Below are positions 18,104 to 26,031 of a DNA stretch of 64,000 bases, in pieces; position 1 is the stretch's first letter, and every line of letters starts with the position of its first letter. The notes beneath the pieces are model-generated. The model was not told the DNA's origin and searched no databases. It saw only the letters and a program-made list of their open reading frames with translations. Made by a program: the position numbers and the translations under genes. This DNA comes from Methylobacterium sp. E-066 (GTDB lineage: Bacteria; Pseudomonadota; Alphaproteobacteria; Rhizobiales; Beijerinckiaceae), in NCBI RefSeq assembly GCF_022829635.1, contig NZ_JAKSYO010000193.1, forward strand, positions 62,001 through 126,000. The letters run 5' to 3'.

Positions 18104-18496
18104 ATGTACAAGGCCGAGACGCGGGGAATTCGAGTGACCGTTCAGCCCCGCTTCGTCGAGGAGGAATCCTCCCCGAACGAGAGCCGCTATTTCTTCGCCT
18201 ATACGGTCGAGATCGTGAACACCGGCAGCGAGCAGGTGCAGTTGCGCTCCCGCCACTGGCGGATCATCGACGGCCACGGCGCCTGCCAGGAAGTGCGGGG
18301 GACGGGCGTGGTCGGCAAGCAGCCCGTGCTGGAGCCGGGCGAGTCCTTCTGCTACACCAGCGGCTGCCCGCTCAACACGCCCGATGGCCTGATGGCCGGC
18401 AGCTACACCATGGCGACGGTGGCCGGCGAGAGCTTCGAGGCCGAGATTCCCGCCTTCTCCCTCGACAGCCCCCACGTCCGCCGCAGCCTGCACTGA
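18104..18496 (+). CDS. apaG: ApaG family protein
   Basis: 130 residues, the size of ApaG. The immunoglobulin-like fold is recognisable from ETRGIRVTVQPRFVEEES near the start, the RSRHWRIIDGHG segment (about 51-62) and the glycine-rich GTGVVGKQPVLEPGESFCYT (about 68-87). ApaG proteins bind divalent cations or nucleotides and are associated with metal homeostasis and diadenosine tetraphosphate metabolism, but the molecular role is unsettled. The ATG at 18104 was chosen because the family begins about here. It is divergent from dcd. Confidence 0.93.
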   Translation: MYKAETRGIRVTVQPRFVEEESSPNESRYFFAYTVEIVNTGSEQVQLRSRHWRIIDGHGACQEVRGTGVVGKQPVLEPGESFCYTSGCPLNTPDGLMAGSYTMATVAGESFEAEIPAFSLDSPHVRRSLH

Positions 18497-18531
18497 GGTC
18501 CCGGCGCCGGGGCCTCGCTCCGGAGGGATCC

Positions 18532-19701
18532 ATGTCTGGGAACGGCGAGCGGCTCAGCCCGCTCGACATGCTCGCCCGCCTCGTGTCGTTCGATACCGAG
18601 AGCGTCAAGTCGAACCTCGCCCTGATCGATTCCGTCTGCGCCTATCTCGACGGCTGGGGCGTCCCCTATCTGCGTTTGCCGAACGCGGCCGGCGACAAGG
18701 CGGCCCTGTTCGCCACGATCGGCCCGATGGTCGAGGGCGGTGTCGTCCTCTCCGGCCATACCGACGTGGTCCCGGTGGCGGGCCAGGCCTGGACCAGCGA
18801 CCCGTTCACCCTGCGGGTCGCCGACGGACGGGCCTATGGCCGCGGCGCCGTCGACATGAAGGCGTTCGACGCCCTGGCGCTGGCCCTGGTGCCCGACATG
18901 CTCGCCGCCGATCTGAAGCGGCCGATCCACATCCTGCTCTCCTACGACGAGGAGACCACCTGCCTCGGCTCCATGGACGCGATCACCCGGTTCGGCGCCG
19001 ACCTGCCGCGCCCCGGTGCCGTGATCGTCGGCGAGCCGACCGGGATGGAGGTGGCGGACGCGCATAAGAGCATCGTCACCTGCCTGACCATCGTGCACGG
19101 CCGCGAGGCCCATTCCGCCCGGCCGGCCCTCGGGGCGAACGCGGTGGCGGCGGCCTGCGAGCTGGTCGCCGGGCTCAGCCGGATCGCCGACCGGATGATC
19201 GAGCGCGGCGACGCGTCGGGGCGGTTCGATCCGGCCGCGACCACGGTCCATGTCGGGACGATCCACGGCGGCACCGCACGCAACATCCTCGCCAAGGAGT
19301 GCCGCTTCCACTGGGAGTATCGCGGCCTGCCGGACCTCGACCCGGGCGAGATCCCGCGCCTGTTCGCCGAGGAGGTCGAGCGGGTGACGCGCGAGCGCCT
19401 GAACCGCTACGGTGATTACGGGCGAATCGAGACGATCGAGGAGGTCGACATTCCGGGGCTCGCACCCGAACCCGGCTCCGAGGCCGAATTGCTCTGCCTG
19501 CGGCTCGCCGGGCGCAACCGCACGATCGCGGTACCCTATGCCACCGAGGCCGGGCGCTTCCAGCAGGCCGGGATCCCGACCGTCGTCTGCGGGCCCGGAG
19601 ACATCGCCCAGGCCCACCAACCCGACGAATTCATCACCCTCGATGCGCTCGGCAAGGGCGAGCGGTTCCTGAGGGCCCTGATCGAGGCTTACGCGTCATG
19701 A
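18532..19701 (+). CDS. argE: Acetylornithine deacetylase (M20 family)
   Basis: 389 residues. Metal-binding segments are VVLSGHTDVVPVAGQAW (His/Asp, about 70-86), YGRGAVDMKAFDAL (Asp, about 102-115) and SYDEETTCLGSMDAI (Glu-Glu, about 139-153); the dimerisation domain has REAHSARPALGANAV. It removes the acetyl group from N-acetylornithine to give ornithine. GGAGG lies 6 nt before the ATG. argD and argF lie within 5 kb on the other strand, which supports the arginine assignment over a succinyl-diaminopimelate role. The stop overlaps the next gene by four bases. Confidence 0.9.
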   Translation: MSGNGERLSPLDMLARLVSFDTESVKSNLALIDSVCAYLDGWGVPYLRLPNAAGDKAALFATIGPMVEGGVVLSGHTDVVPVAGQAWTSDPFTLRVADGRAYGRGAVDMKAFDALALALVPDMLAADLKRPIHILLSYDEETTCLGSMDAITRFGADLPRPGAVIVGEPTGMEVADAHKSIVTCLTIVHGREAHSARPALGANAVAAACELVAGLSRIADRMIERGDASGRFDPAATTVHVGTIHGGTARNILAKECRFHWEYRGLPDLDPGEIPRLFAEEVERVTRERLNRYGDYGRIETIEEVDIPGLAPEPGSEAELLCLRLAGRNRTIAVPYATEAGRFQQAGIPTVVCGPGDIAQAHQPDEFITLDALGKGERFLRALIEAYAS

Positions 19702-20264
19702 ACGCGCTAATCGGCATCACCATCAAGCTGCGCCCGCTCGAACGCGAGGACCTGCGCTTCGTCCACCAGCTGAACAACAACGACAGCATCATGCGCTACT
19801 GGTTCGAGGAGGCCTACGAGTCCTTCGCCGAACTGCAGCAGCTCTACGAGCGCAACATCCACAACCAGACTGAGCGCCGCTTCATCGTCGCCGACCCGAG
19901 CGGCGAGCCCGCCGGGCTGATCGAGCTCGTCGAGATCAACCACCTGCACCGGCGCTGCGAATTCCAGATCGCGATCCACCCGAACTTCCAGGGCCGCGGC
20001 TATGCCTGGCAGGCGACCCGGATCGCCATGGATTACGCCTTCAGCGTCCTCAACATCCACAAGCTGTACCTGCACGTGGACCGGGACAATGCGCGGGCGG
20101 TGCGGATCTACGAGCGCTGCGGCTTCCACCCCGAGGGCGTCCTGAAGGACGAGTTCTTCGTGAACGGCCGCTATCGCGACGCCGTGCGGATGTGCCTGTT
20201 CCAGCCGGAGTACTTGAAGGCCCGGGGCGGCGGCGACATCGCCGAGCCGGTGCTGAAGGTGTGA
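19698..20264 (+). CDS. speG: SpeG-like GNAT N-acetyltransferase (spermidine acetyltransferase type)
   Basis: 188 residues, close to SpeG length. The GNAT fold shows KLRPLEREDLRFVHQLNNN at the start, ERNIHNQTERRFIVAD, the acetyl-CoA loop HPNFQGRGYAWQAT (Q/R-x-x-G-x-A type, about 93-106) and the C-terminal NARAVRIYERCGFHPEGVLK (about 132-151). SpeG acetylates spermidine and spermine to limit polyamine toxicity. ATGA overlap with argE makes it part of the argE transcript; ornithine is the polyamine precursor, so the pairing is functionally sensible. Alternative acyl acceptors are possible. Confidence 0.85.
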   Translation: MNALIGITIKLRPLEREDLRFVHQLNNNDSIMRYWFEEAYESFAELQQLYERNIHNQTERRFIVADPSGEPAGLIELVEINHLHRRCEFQIAIHPNFQGRGYAWQATRIAMDYAFSVLNIHKLYLHVDRDNARAVRIYERCGFHPEGVLKDEFFVNGRYRDAVRMCLFQPEYLKARGGGDIAEPVLKV

Positions 20265-20336
20265 TGGGTTTTCCTGTGAAGACGGTGCCGCGGCCGTCGT
20301 CGTCCTTGCTCACGATGTCCGTGCAATCCAGATCTT

Positions 20337-20456
20337 CCCCCTCATCCTGAGGTGCCGAAGCGCAGCGAAGGCCTCGAAGGAGGGCTCCAGGAAGCCCTGA
20401 GGCTTCTGGAGGGCTCCTTCGAGGCCCGCTTGCGCGGTCACCTCAGGATGAGGGTG
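20337..20456. repeat. Intergenic inverted repeat, family A copy 2
   Basis: The left arm CCCCCTCATCCTGAGGTGCC and right arm GTCACCTCAGGATGAGGGTG bound a 120-bp element, with inner CCTCGAAGGAGGGCTCC and GGAGGGCTCCTTCGAGGCCC as a second pair. It fills half of the gap between the convergent speG-like and hslO genes. Confidence 0.85.
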
Positions 20457-20505
20457 TGATTGGGAAGGCCGATCGACGGGTCGATCGGCGCCATCGGCCG
20501 AAACT

Positions 20506-21531
20506 CTACTGGTTCGGCTGCGTGTCGATCTCGGCCTCCACCTCCTGCGGGTCGAGGTCGTAGCGCCGGGAGCAGAATTCGCAGGTGATGACGATGCGGC
20601 CGTCATCCGCGACGATGTCGCGACGCTCCTGCGGCGAGAACGAGCGGATCATGCCCATCACCCGCTCCCGCGAGCAGCGGCAGGCCTCGTGCACCGGCTG
20701 GCGGTCGAACACCCGCACGCCGCGCTCGTGGAACAGCCGGTAGAGCAGGCGCTCGCTCGATACGCTTGGATCGACCAGTTCGTGATCCTCCACGGTGCCG
20801 ACCAGCGACCGCGCCTCGACCCAGGCATCGTCCTCGACCGCCTGTCCGGACAGGTGGGTGTGGCCCTCCGGGATGTCGCCGGGCGGCAGGTCGGCGAGGC
20901 GGGCCCGGTCGATCGACTGCGGCAGGAACTGCACGATCAGCCCGCCGGCGCGCCAACGGCCCGTGCCCTCTTCCACCGCTTCGGCGACCGCGAGGCGCAC
21001 CTGCGTGGGGATCTGCTCGGACTGGCGGAAATACTGGTGCGCGGCCTCTTCCAGGCTCTGGCCTTCGAGGGCGACGACGCCCTGGTAGCGGCTGGCCGCG
21101 GAGCCCTGGTCGATGGTCATGGCGAGGTGGCCGGCGCCGATCAGGTCGGCATCCTTCAGCGGGCGCTCGCCAAGCGCCGCGACCCGCTCCGCGTCGAACC
21201 GGGCGGTGGCGCGCAGGCGATCCGGCGCCTCGAAATCGACCACGATCATCGCCACCGGGCCGTCGGTCTTGGTCTGGAGCTGGAAGCGGCCCTCGAACTT
21301 CAGCGACGAGCCGAGCAGCACCGTGAGCGCCGCGGCTTCGCCGAGCAGCCGGGCGACGGCATCCGGATAGCCGTGGCGGCGCAGGATCGTGTCCACCGAG
21401 GGGCCGAGCCGGACCAGGCGCCCGCGCACGTCGAGGGCCTCGACAGCGAAGGGCAGCACGGCATCGTCCGCACCGTCATGGCCGTTGCCGACCGCCTGCG
21501 ACTGGGATTGCGACTCTGGTCCTGAGGTCAT
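20506..21531 (-). CDS. hslO: Redox-regulated chaperone Hsp33
   Basis: 341 residues. The C-terminal redox switch carries the four zinc cysteines as HEACRCSRERV (CxC) and ITCEFCSRRY (CxxC), about 27 residues apart. The N-terminal chaperone domain contains EAAALTVLLGSSLKFEGRFQ (about 64-83). Under oxidative stress the zinc is released and Hsp33 becomes a holdase. The ATG at 21531 is preferred over frames further upstream, which cover non-coding sequence. It is the third gene in the argD-argF-hslO order on this strand, but about 500 bp and a repeat separate it from argF. The near-perfect palindrome at 21581-21600 lies in its promoter region. Confidence 0.93.
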   Translation of the reverse strand: MTSGPESQSQSQAVGNGHDGADDAVLPFAVEALDVRGRLVRLGPSVDTILRRHGYPDAVARLLGEAAALTVLLGSSLKFEGRFQLQTKTDGPVAMIVVDFEAPDRLRATARFDAERVAALGERPLKDADLIGAGHLAMTIDQGSAASRYQGVVALEGQSLEEAAHQYFRQSEQIPTQVRLAVAEAVEEGTGRWRAGGLIVQFLPQSIDRARLADLPPGDIPEGHTHLSGQAVEDDAWVEARSLVGTVEDHELVDPSVSSERLLYRLFHERGVRVFDRQPVHEACRCSRERVMGMIRSFSPQERRDIVADDGRIVITCEFCSRRYDLDPQEVEAEIDTQPNQ

Positions 21532-21580
21532 GCCCGCTCCGATCGATAGGTCCGGTTCCCGCGGCGGCCGCTCACTCGGA

Positions 21581-21600
21581 CACGATGGTCCACCATCGTG
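21581..21600. promoter_or_regulatory. Palindromic operator-like site upstream of hslO
   Basis: CACGATGG-TCCA-CCATCGTG is a perfect 8-bp inverted repeat with a 4-nt spacer, 50 bp before the hslO start. Position and symmetry suggest a repressor or activator site; I cannot name the protein. It lies in the 496-bp gap 21532-22027, which also carries the family C repeat and nothing else I can support. Confidence 0.35.
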
Positions 21601-21702
21601 CCCAGCCGTCCCACAATGCACGCTCCTTCCCCGGCGGACGTCAGAGACGGCGCGGGTTTCATTCGCAGCCGCGGATGTGCGGTCGAGCGAAGACGATGCG
21701 GG

Positions 21703-21813
21703 TCCCCTCTCCCGTGCGGGAGAGGTCTGCTCTCGCAGAGAGCAGGGTGAGGGATACGACCTATCCGGAAAATCCTAGCCCCTCACCCCAACCCTCTCCC
21801 GCAAGGGGAGAGG
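21703..21813. repeat. Intergenic C/G-tract inverted repeat, family C copy 2
   Basis: The left arm GGTCCCCTCTCCCGTGCGGG and right arm CCCTCTCCCGCAAGGGGAGA can pair, and inner CAGGGTGAGG and CCTCACCCCAACC blocks form a second pair. It resembles the copy at 8967-9078 in design but differs in detail, so the two may be members of a broader class rather than close copies. Confidence 0.65.
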
Positions 21814-22027
21814 GAGCGCGGCGCGATCTGCAACAGCAGCCGCGCTTCAAACGCTTATCGCCTGCAGCTCTTGCGGCGAGGGGGAAACGCAGCGTTCCGA
21901 GAGGTCTGCTGCCGGATCCGATAGATCGATCCGCTCGTCCGCACTGGAGAGAGCGTGCATTGCGGGCGACAGAAGCTGCCCGCCGCGGCCTATATGGGGC
22001 GCAGTCCCGAAAAGCGCGAGCCCGGGA

Positions 22028-23008
22028 TCAGGACTCGCCCGCGCCCAGGCAAAACGCCAAAATCCCCTTCTGCGCATGCAGGCGGTTCTCGGCCTCGTCG
22101 AACACCACCGAGCGCGGCCCGTCCATGACCTCGGCCGTGACCTCCTCGCCGCGGTGGGCTGGCAGGCAGTGCATGAAGATCGCGTCCGGGTTGGCGGCCG
22201 CCATCAGCGCGGCGTTCACCTGGTAGGGGCTCAGCAGGTTGTGGCGGTGACCCTCGTCATCGTCGCCCATCGAGACCCAGCAATCCGTCACGACGGCATC
22301 CGCGCCCTTCACCGCCGCGAAGGCGTCGGTGGTGACGGTGATGTTCGCGCCCTCGCCCTTCGCCCACGCGATCAGGCCCGGGGGCGGCGCGAGCTCGGGG
22401 GGGCTGGCGATGTTCAGGCTGAAGTCGAGCCGCGCGGCCGCGTGGACCCAGCTCGCCAGGACGTTGTTGGAATCGCCCGACCAGGCCACGGTGCGGCCCT
22501 TGATCGGCCCGCGATGCTCCTCGAAGGTCATCACGTCGGCCATGATCTGGCAGGGATGCGAGACCTTGGTCAGCGCGTTGATCACCGGCACGGTGGCGTG
22601 CTCGGCCAGCTCCAGCATCTGCCCGTGGTCGAGGATGCGGATCATGATCGCGTCGACGAAGCGCGACAGCACCTGGGCGGTGTCGCCGATGGTCTCGCCG
22701 CGGCCGAGCTGCATCTCGGAGCCGGTGAGCATCAGGGTCTCGCCGCCGAGCTCGCGCATCGCCACGTCGAACGAGACGCGGGTCCGGGTCGAGGGCCGGT
22801 CGAACACCATCGCGAGGGTCTTGCCCACGAGCGGACGCACGGCGGCGCGCTCGCCCTTGCGGCGGTGCGCCTTCATGGCGGCGCTCGCGTCGAGCACCCC
22901 GCGCAGGTCCGCCCCGGAGAAGTCCTTGAGGTCGAGAAAGTGGCGGGGGCCGGCACCGTTCAGGTGCGGGACTGGGGCACGCGCCCGGCCGTCAATCTGG
23001 GCTTTCAT
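22028..23008 (-). CDS. argF: Ornithine carbamoyltransferase
   Basis: 326 residues. Family signatures are FDRPSTRTRVSFDVAM (carbamoyl phosphate, about 69-84), KVSHPCQIMADVMT (about 148-161), VAWSGDSNNVLASW and the ornithine-binding FMHCLPAHRGEEV (about 278-290). It joins carbamoyl phosphate to ornithine to make citrulline in arginine biosynthesis. The first 20 residues are variable. It lies 180 bp downstream of argD on the same strand, with a strong hairpin between them (23128-23162). Confidence 0.97.
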   Translation of the reverse strand: MKAQIDGRARAPVPHLNGAGPRHFLDLKDFSGADLRGVLDASAAMKAHRRKGERAAVRPLVGKTLAMVFDRPSTRTRVSFDVAMRELGGETLMLTGSEMQLGRGETIGDTAQVLSRFVDAIMIRILDHGQMLELAEHATVPVINALTKVSHPCQIMADVMTFEEHRGPIKGRTVAWSGDSNNVLASWVHAAARLDFSLNIASPPELAPPPGLIAWAKGEGANITVTTDAFAAVKGADAVVTDCWVSMGDDDEGHRHNLLSPYQVNAALMAAANPDAIFMHCLPAHRGEEVTAEVMDGPRSVVFDEAENRLHAQKGILAFCLGAGES

Positions 23009-23127
23009 CGCGTCACGTTCGCTAGAGCCTGCTCCACGATCACCTGATCATGAACGACACTCTATCTCCTGGTGAGGGGCATTCTCATCACGCGCGGCGG
23101 GGATCGACCGCACCCGAAAATGCTTCG

Positions 23128-23162
23128 CACCGCCCTGCGCCGGAACGCGGCGCAGGGCGGTG
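23128..23162 (-). terminator. Perfect 15-bp hairpin between argD and argF
   Basis: CACCGCCCTGCGCCG-GAACG-CGGCGCAGGGCGGTG forms a 15-bp stem with a 5-nt loop. It lies 26 bp beyond the argD stop. The downstream minus-strand sequence contains a TTTT after 8 nt but no immediate T run, so it may be a weak terminator, an attenuator that lowers argF expression, or an mRNA stabiliser. Confidence 0.5.
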
Positions 23163-23187
23163 ATTCGTGTAGAGCGGGATCGGCCTG

Positions 23188-24378
23188 CTATTCAGCGGCC
23201 CCGCGCAGGGCTTCGAAGGAGGAGGCGGCCTGGTCGAGCCGCCCCACCGCCTCGTCGATCTCGCTGTCGCCGACGATCAGCGGCGGCAGCAGACGGACGA
23301 TGTTGTCGCCGGCCGGGATCACCAACAGGTGGGCGGCCCGGGCGGCGGCGGCGAAATCGGTGTTCGGCACGCCGAGCTTGAGGCCGAGCATCAGGCCCTC
23401 GCCGCGGATCTCCTGGAACACGTGCGGGTGGCGGTCGCGCAAGGACGCGAGCTTCTGCTTGAGCAGCAGCCCGGCATGAGCGACGCGGTCGAGGAAGCCG
23501 TCCGCCAGCACCACGTCGAGCACGGCGTTGCCCACCGCCATCGCGAGCGGGTTGCCGCCGAAGGTGGTGCCGTGGCTGCCGGCGGTCATGCCGCGCGCCG
23601 CCTCGCTTGTGGCAAGGCACGCGCCCATCGGGAAGCCGCCGCCGATGCCCTTGGCCACGCTCATGATGTCCGGGGTGATGCCGGACCATTCATGGGCGAA
23701 CAGCTTGCCGGTACGCCCGACGCCGGTCTGGACCTCGTCCATGATCAGCAGCAGGCCGTTCGCGTCGCAGATCTCGCGCAGGCGGCGCAGGTCCGCGTGC
23801 GGGATGACGCGCACGCCGCCCTCGCCCTGGATCGGCTCGATCATCAGGGCGGCCGTCTCCGGCCCGATCGCCGCCTCCAGCGCGTCGTAGTCGCCGGCCG
23901 GGACCTGGTCGAATCCGTCGACCTTCGGCCCGAAACCCTCGATGTATTTCTGCTGGCCGCCGGCCGCGAGCGTCGCCAGGGTCCGCCCGTGGAAGGCGCC
24001 CGCGAAGGTGACGATCCGGTAGCGCTCCGGGTTGCCACCGGCGGCGTGGTACTTCCGGGCGATCTTGATCGCCGCCTCGTTGGCCTCGGCCCCCGAGTTG
24101 CAGAAGAACACCACGTCCGCGAAGGTCGCGTCCACGAGGCGCCGGCCGAAGCGCTCGCCGCCCGGGATCTCAAACAGGTTCGACGTGTGCCAGATCCGGC
24201 CGGCCTGCTCGGTGAGCGCGCCGACGAGGTGCGGATGGGCGTGGCCGAGGCCGTTGACCGCGATGCCGGCGCCGAAATCGAGGTATCGCTCCCCGGCCTC
24301 CGTCACGAGCCAGGCGCCCTCGCCGCGCTCGAAAGCGAGCGGCGCGCGGACGTAGGTCGGCAGAAGGGCTGACGTCAC
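23188..24378 (-). CDS. argD: Acetylornithine aminotransferase (PLP-dependent)
   Basis: 396 residues of class III aminotransferase. Motifs are LDFGAGIAVNGLGHAHP near 31-47, FFCNSGAEANEAAIKIARK near 91-109, LLLIMDEVQTGVGRTGKLFA near 209-228 and the PLP lysine in SVAKGIGGGFPMGA near 242-253. It makes N-acetylornithine from its semialdehyde and may also act on succinyl-diaminopimelate. It begins the argD-argF-hslO series. The 373-bp space before the divergent ridA gene should hold its promoter. Confidence 0.95.
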   Translation of the reverse strand: MTSALLPTYVRAPLAFERGEGAWLVTEAGERYLDFGAGIAVNGLGHAHPHLVGALTEQAGRIWHTSNLFEIPGGERFGRRLVDATFADVVFFCNSGAEANEAAIKIARKYHAAGGNPERYRIVTFAGAFHGRTLATLAAGGQQKYIEGFGPKVDGFDQVPAGDYDALEAAIGPETAALMIEPIQGEGGVRVIPHADLRRLREICDANGLLLIMDEVQTGVGRTGKLFAHEWSGITPDIMSVAKGIGGGFPMGACLATSEAARGMTAGSHGTTFGGNPLAMAVGNAVLDVVLADGFLDRVAHAGLLLKQKLASLRDRHPHVFQEIRGEGLMLGLKLGVPNTDFAAAARAAHLLVIPAGDNIVRLLPPLIVGDSEIDEAVGRLDQAASSFEALRGAAE

Positions 24379-24580
24379 GGATCCCGTCTCCGTATCTCAG
24401 AAGGCGCGGAGCAAGCGTTGTGCCGGCTCCAAATGAAAGTGCCGCCTCGTCATGGGCGGCACGCGCGCGATTACTATGAAACGACCCGCTCCTGTCAACG
24501 TTGCGGGGTCGATTCCGGGCGCGCGGCTGCTCTGCACGATGCTTGCGCGCGCCGGATTTCAGAGCCGCATTGCTGGGTTG

Positions 24581-24617
24581 GAGCCGTTCCCGATCACAAC
24601 GCGACCGGGAACGGCTC
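24581..24617. other. Strong 12-bp hairpin in the argD-ridA intergenic region
   Basis: GAGCCGTTCCCG and CGGGAACGGCTC are perfect complements separated by 13 nt. No T run follows on either strand. It sits 135 bp before ridA and 203 bp before argD in the 373-bp gap 24379-24751. I find no other feature in that gap. Possible roles are an operator for divergent control, a small RNA terminator, or a remnant repeat. Confidence 0.4.
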
Positions 24618-24751
24618 TCGATCCCTGAGGTGGCGCGCTCGCTTGCGCCGAACCGGCATCCACGTCGGCGGCGAGCACTCGAGTCCCCTTGCGCGGCGGG
24701 GCGCGGTCATGCTCCTGCTCCCGCCGAGTCGAGTCAGCGCGGGAGAATCCC

Positions 24752-25225
24752 ATGAGCACGATCAAGGAACGCCTCGAGACGCTGGGCCTCGCCCTGCCGA
24801 AGGCGGCGGCACCGGTGGCGAACTATGTGCCGTTCGTGCGCACCGGCAACCTCGTGGTGATCTCTGGCCAGGTCTGCTTCGGCGCGGACGGCACCATCGC
24901 CCCCGAGCACAAGGGCAAGGTCGGCGGCAGCGTCTCACCCGAGGCCGGCAAGGCGGCCGCCCGGCTCTGCGCCCTCAACGTCCTGGCCCAGCTCGAAGCC
25001 GCGGTGGGCGATCTCGATCGCGCCCTGGAGCAATGCGTGCGGCTGGGCGGCTTCATCAACGCCGCGCCCGGTTTTTCCGCGGTGGCCGGGGTGATGAACG
25101 GCGCCTCCGACCTGATGGTCGAGCTGTTGGGTGATAGCGGGCGCCATGCCCGCTCGACGGTCGGCGTCGCCGAATTGCCCCTCGACGCCGCGGTCGAGGT
25201 CGAGGCGATCTTCGAGGTCCGCTAG
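24752..25225 (+). CDS. RidA/YjgF-family protein
   Basis: 157 residues, the long subgroup of the family. It begins MSTIKERLETLGLALPKAAA, with VRTGNLVVISGQVCFGADG near 27-45 and FSAVAGVMNGASDLMVELLG near 105-124. Canonical RidA hydrolyses reactive enamines and imines formed by PLP enzymes such as threonine dehydratase; this subgroup lacks a settled substrate. A GGGAGAA element precedes the ATG. The following phosphodiesterase gene starts 2 bp after its stop, so they form a bicistron. Confidence 0.88.
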   Translation: MSTIKERLETLGLALPKAAAPVANYVPFVRTGNLVVISGQVCFGADGTIAPEHKGKVGGSVSPEAGKAAARLCALNVLAQLEAAVGDLDRALEQCVRLGGFINAAPGFSAVAGVMNGASDLMVELLGDSGRHARSTVGVAELPLDAAVEVEAIFEVR

Positions 25226-25227
25226 GC

Positions 25228-25977
25228 GTGGCCGCGCCCGACTGGCTGACCGCGCGGCCGATCGCCCATCGCGGGCTGCACGACCGGGCGGCGGGCCGGC
25301 CGGAGAACACCCTGGCCGCCGCCTGCGCCGCGGTGGCCGGCGGCTTTGCTATCGAGTGCGACGTTCAGCTGAGCGCCGACGGCGAGGCGATGGTGTTCCA
25401 CGACCCCGCCCTCGGTCGGCTGACCGAGGCGAGCGAGGCGATCGGCACCAAGTCGGCGGCCGAGCTCGGGGCGCTTGCGGTCGCCGGGACCTCGGAGACG
25501 ATCCCGACGCTCACGGATTTCCTGGCCGCGGTGGCCGGGGCGGTGCCGGTCGTGATCGAGGTCAAATCCCGTTACGACGGCGATCCGCGGCTGGCGACCC
25601 GGGCGGCCGCGATCGCCGCCGCCTATTCTGGCCCGGTGGCGCTGAAATCCTTCGATCCGCAGGTGGTCGCGGCGCTCCGCGACCTGTGCCCGCCGGCAAT
25701 CCCCCGGGGCATCGTCGCCGAGACCACCCAGGACGACCCGGCCTATGCCGGCATGCCCTGGGCAACGCGCCGGGCCCTGTCCAACCTGCTGCATTTCTCA
25801 GACTCGCGGCCGGACTTCCTGTCCTGGCGGGTCGACGACCTGCCCTGCGCGCCGACCTACCTATGCCGGCTCCTCAGCCGCATCCCGGTGATGGCCTGGA
25901 CGGTGCGGACCGAGGACCAGCGCGCCCGCGCGGGCGCGCACGCAGACCAGATGGTGTTCGAGGGCTTCGTCCCGTGA
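25228..25977 (+). CDS. ugpQ: Glycerophosphodiester phosphodiesterase family protein
   Basis: 249 residues, starting at GTG 25228. The GDPD TIM-barrel motifs are visible: IAHRGLHDRAAGRPENTLAA (about 12-31) with catalytic His and Arg, AIECDVQLSADGEAMVFHDP (about 46-65) with metal-binding Glu/Asp and the second His, and VIEVKSRYDGD near 110-120. It cleaves glycerophosphodiesters to glycerol-3-phosphate and an alcohol. No signal peptide, so cytoplasmic. It follows the RidA gene with almost no gap. Confidence 0.88.
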   Translation: MAAPDWLTARPIAHRGLHDRAAGRPENTLAAACAAVAGGFAIECDVQLSADGEAMVFHDPALGRLTEASEAIGTKSAAELGALAVAGTSETIPTLTDFLAAVAGAVPVVIEVKSRYDGDPRLATRAAAIAAAYSGPVALKSFDPQVVAALRDLCPPAIPRGIVAETTQDDPAYAGMPWATRRALSNLLHFSDSRPDFLSWRVDDLPCAPTYLCRLLSRIPVMAWTVRTEDQRARAGAHADQMVFEGFVP

Positions 25978-25989
25978 CCGGGACGAGCC

Positions 25990-26031
25990 GCCGGATTGCC
26001 GGGCTTGGAGTGGCGCCCCGAACAATCCGGC
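25990..26031. terminator. Bidirectional hairpin between convergent genes
   Basis: GCCGGATTG (25990-25998) pairs with CAATCCGGC (26023-26031), with an inner CGGGC/GCCCCG pairing that shortens the loop. It lies exactly between the stop of the phosphodiesterase gene and the stop of the convergent peroxidase gene, so it is well placed to end both transcripts, although neither side has a long T run. Confidence 0.5.
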
